Shown in pieces: positions 7,263 through 7,399 of a stretch of DNA of 7,399 bases. Location: positions 1 to 7,399 of the forward strand of contig JAEWCF010000075.1 of the NCBI GenBank assembly GCA_023390775.1. Reading direction: 5' to 3'. Made by a program: the position numbers and the translations under genes. Positions within the stretch are counted from its first letter, which is position 1; each line of letters begins with the position of its first letter. A model generated the notes under the pieces. That model did not search any database. It was not told where the DNA came from and worked only from the letters and a program-made list of their open reading frames with translations. This DNA is from Bacteroidota bacterium. Lineage in GTDB: Bacteria; Bacteroidota; Bacteroidia; Flavobacteriales; Flavobacteriaceae.

Positions 7263-7270
7263 CAAAAATA
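7263..7270 (-). promoter_or_regulatory. Probable -7 box of the tdk promoter
   Basis: On the minus strand, positions 7270-7263 read TATTTTTG, an exact TAnnTTTG match. Transcription would begin near 7258, giving a leader of about 60 nt before the tdk ATG. No TTG lies at the usual distance upstream; the nearest (7299-7297) is 26 nt away, so the -33 element is poor or absent. The box lies only 8 nt from the -7 box of the divergent promoter. Confidence 0.45.
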
Positions 7271-7310
7271 TTAAAATTCACCCCGACGTAGCACCGCAAC
7301 AGCAAAAGTT

Positions 7311-7399
7311 ATGAAAAAAAAGCTTGAAGCCGAACTGATCAGCATTGCCCACCGGATCCTGAAGTTGAAGAACCGCAGCGACCTGGACCAGCTCCATCG
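7311..7399 (+). CDS. Unidentified protein, N-terminal fragment (cut by the window edge)
   Basis: An ATG at 7311-7313 opens a frame that stays open to the window end, giving 29 complete codons: MKKKLEAELISIAHRILKLK, then NRSDLDQLH. The visible part is charged, probably helical, with no signal peptide or membrane segment, so a small cytoplasmic protein is likely. A full-consensus promoter lies about 50 nt upstream and there is no competing frame, which supports it as a real gene. I do not recognise the family well enough to name a function. It is transcribed divergently from tdk. Confidence 0.75.
   Translation, partial: MKKKLEAELISIAHRILKLKNRSDLDQLH

Overview
The window reads as chromosomal DNA from a member of the Bacteroidota, most likely Flavobacteriaceae (Flavobacterium-like). 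The grounds are the MurF-alanine racemase fusion, the style of the thymidine kinase and TonB-dependent receptor, the lack of clear Shine-Dalgarno sequences, and promoter boxes of the Bacteroidota type (TTG ... TAnnTTTG) in the intergenic gaps. The genes look close to half or slightly more G+C by eye, while the intergenic gaps are clearly AT-rich. No rRNA, tRNA, CRISPR array, insertion sequence or phage gene was seen.

Layout, right to left, because all genes but one are on the minus strand. At the far right a plus-strand gene of unknown function starts (from 7311, cut by the window edge). It is divided by a 112-bp divergent promoter region from the minus-strand series: tdk (thymidine kinase, 6566-7198); a MurF-Alr fusion (4152-6569) whose TTG start overlaps the tdk stop; mscL (mechanosensitive channel, 3711-4103); an intrinsic terminator (about 3647-3680); asd (aspartate-semialdehyde dehydrogenase, 2617-3606) with its own promoter box; a small His/Cys-rich membrane or exported protein (2250-2600), probably starting at TTG; and a TonB-dependent outer-membrane receptor (19-2214). 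The first 18 bases lie after the receptor stop and are too short to interpret.

Functional reading. The tdk-murF/alr-mscL block combines nucleotide salvage, peptidoglycan precursor synthesis (D-Ala supply and possibly its attachment) and osmotic protection. Asd feeds lysine, threonine, methionine and diaminopimelate synthesis, so it also has a cell-wall link. The small His/Cys protein and the receptor directly after it look like a two-gene outer-membrane uptake unit, probably for a metal ion or metal complex; this is the least conventional part of the window. The rest is ordinary housekeeping DNA.
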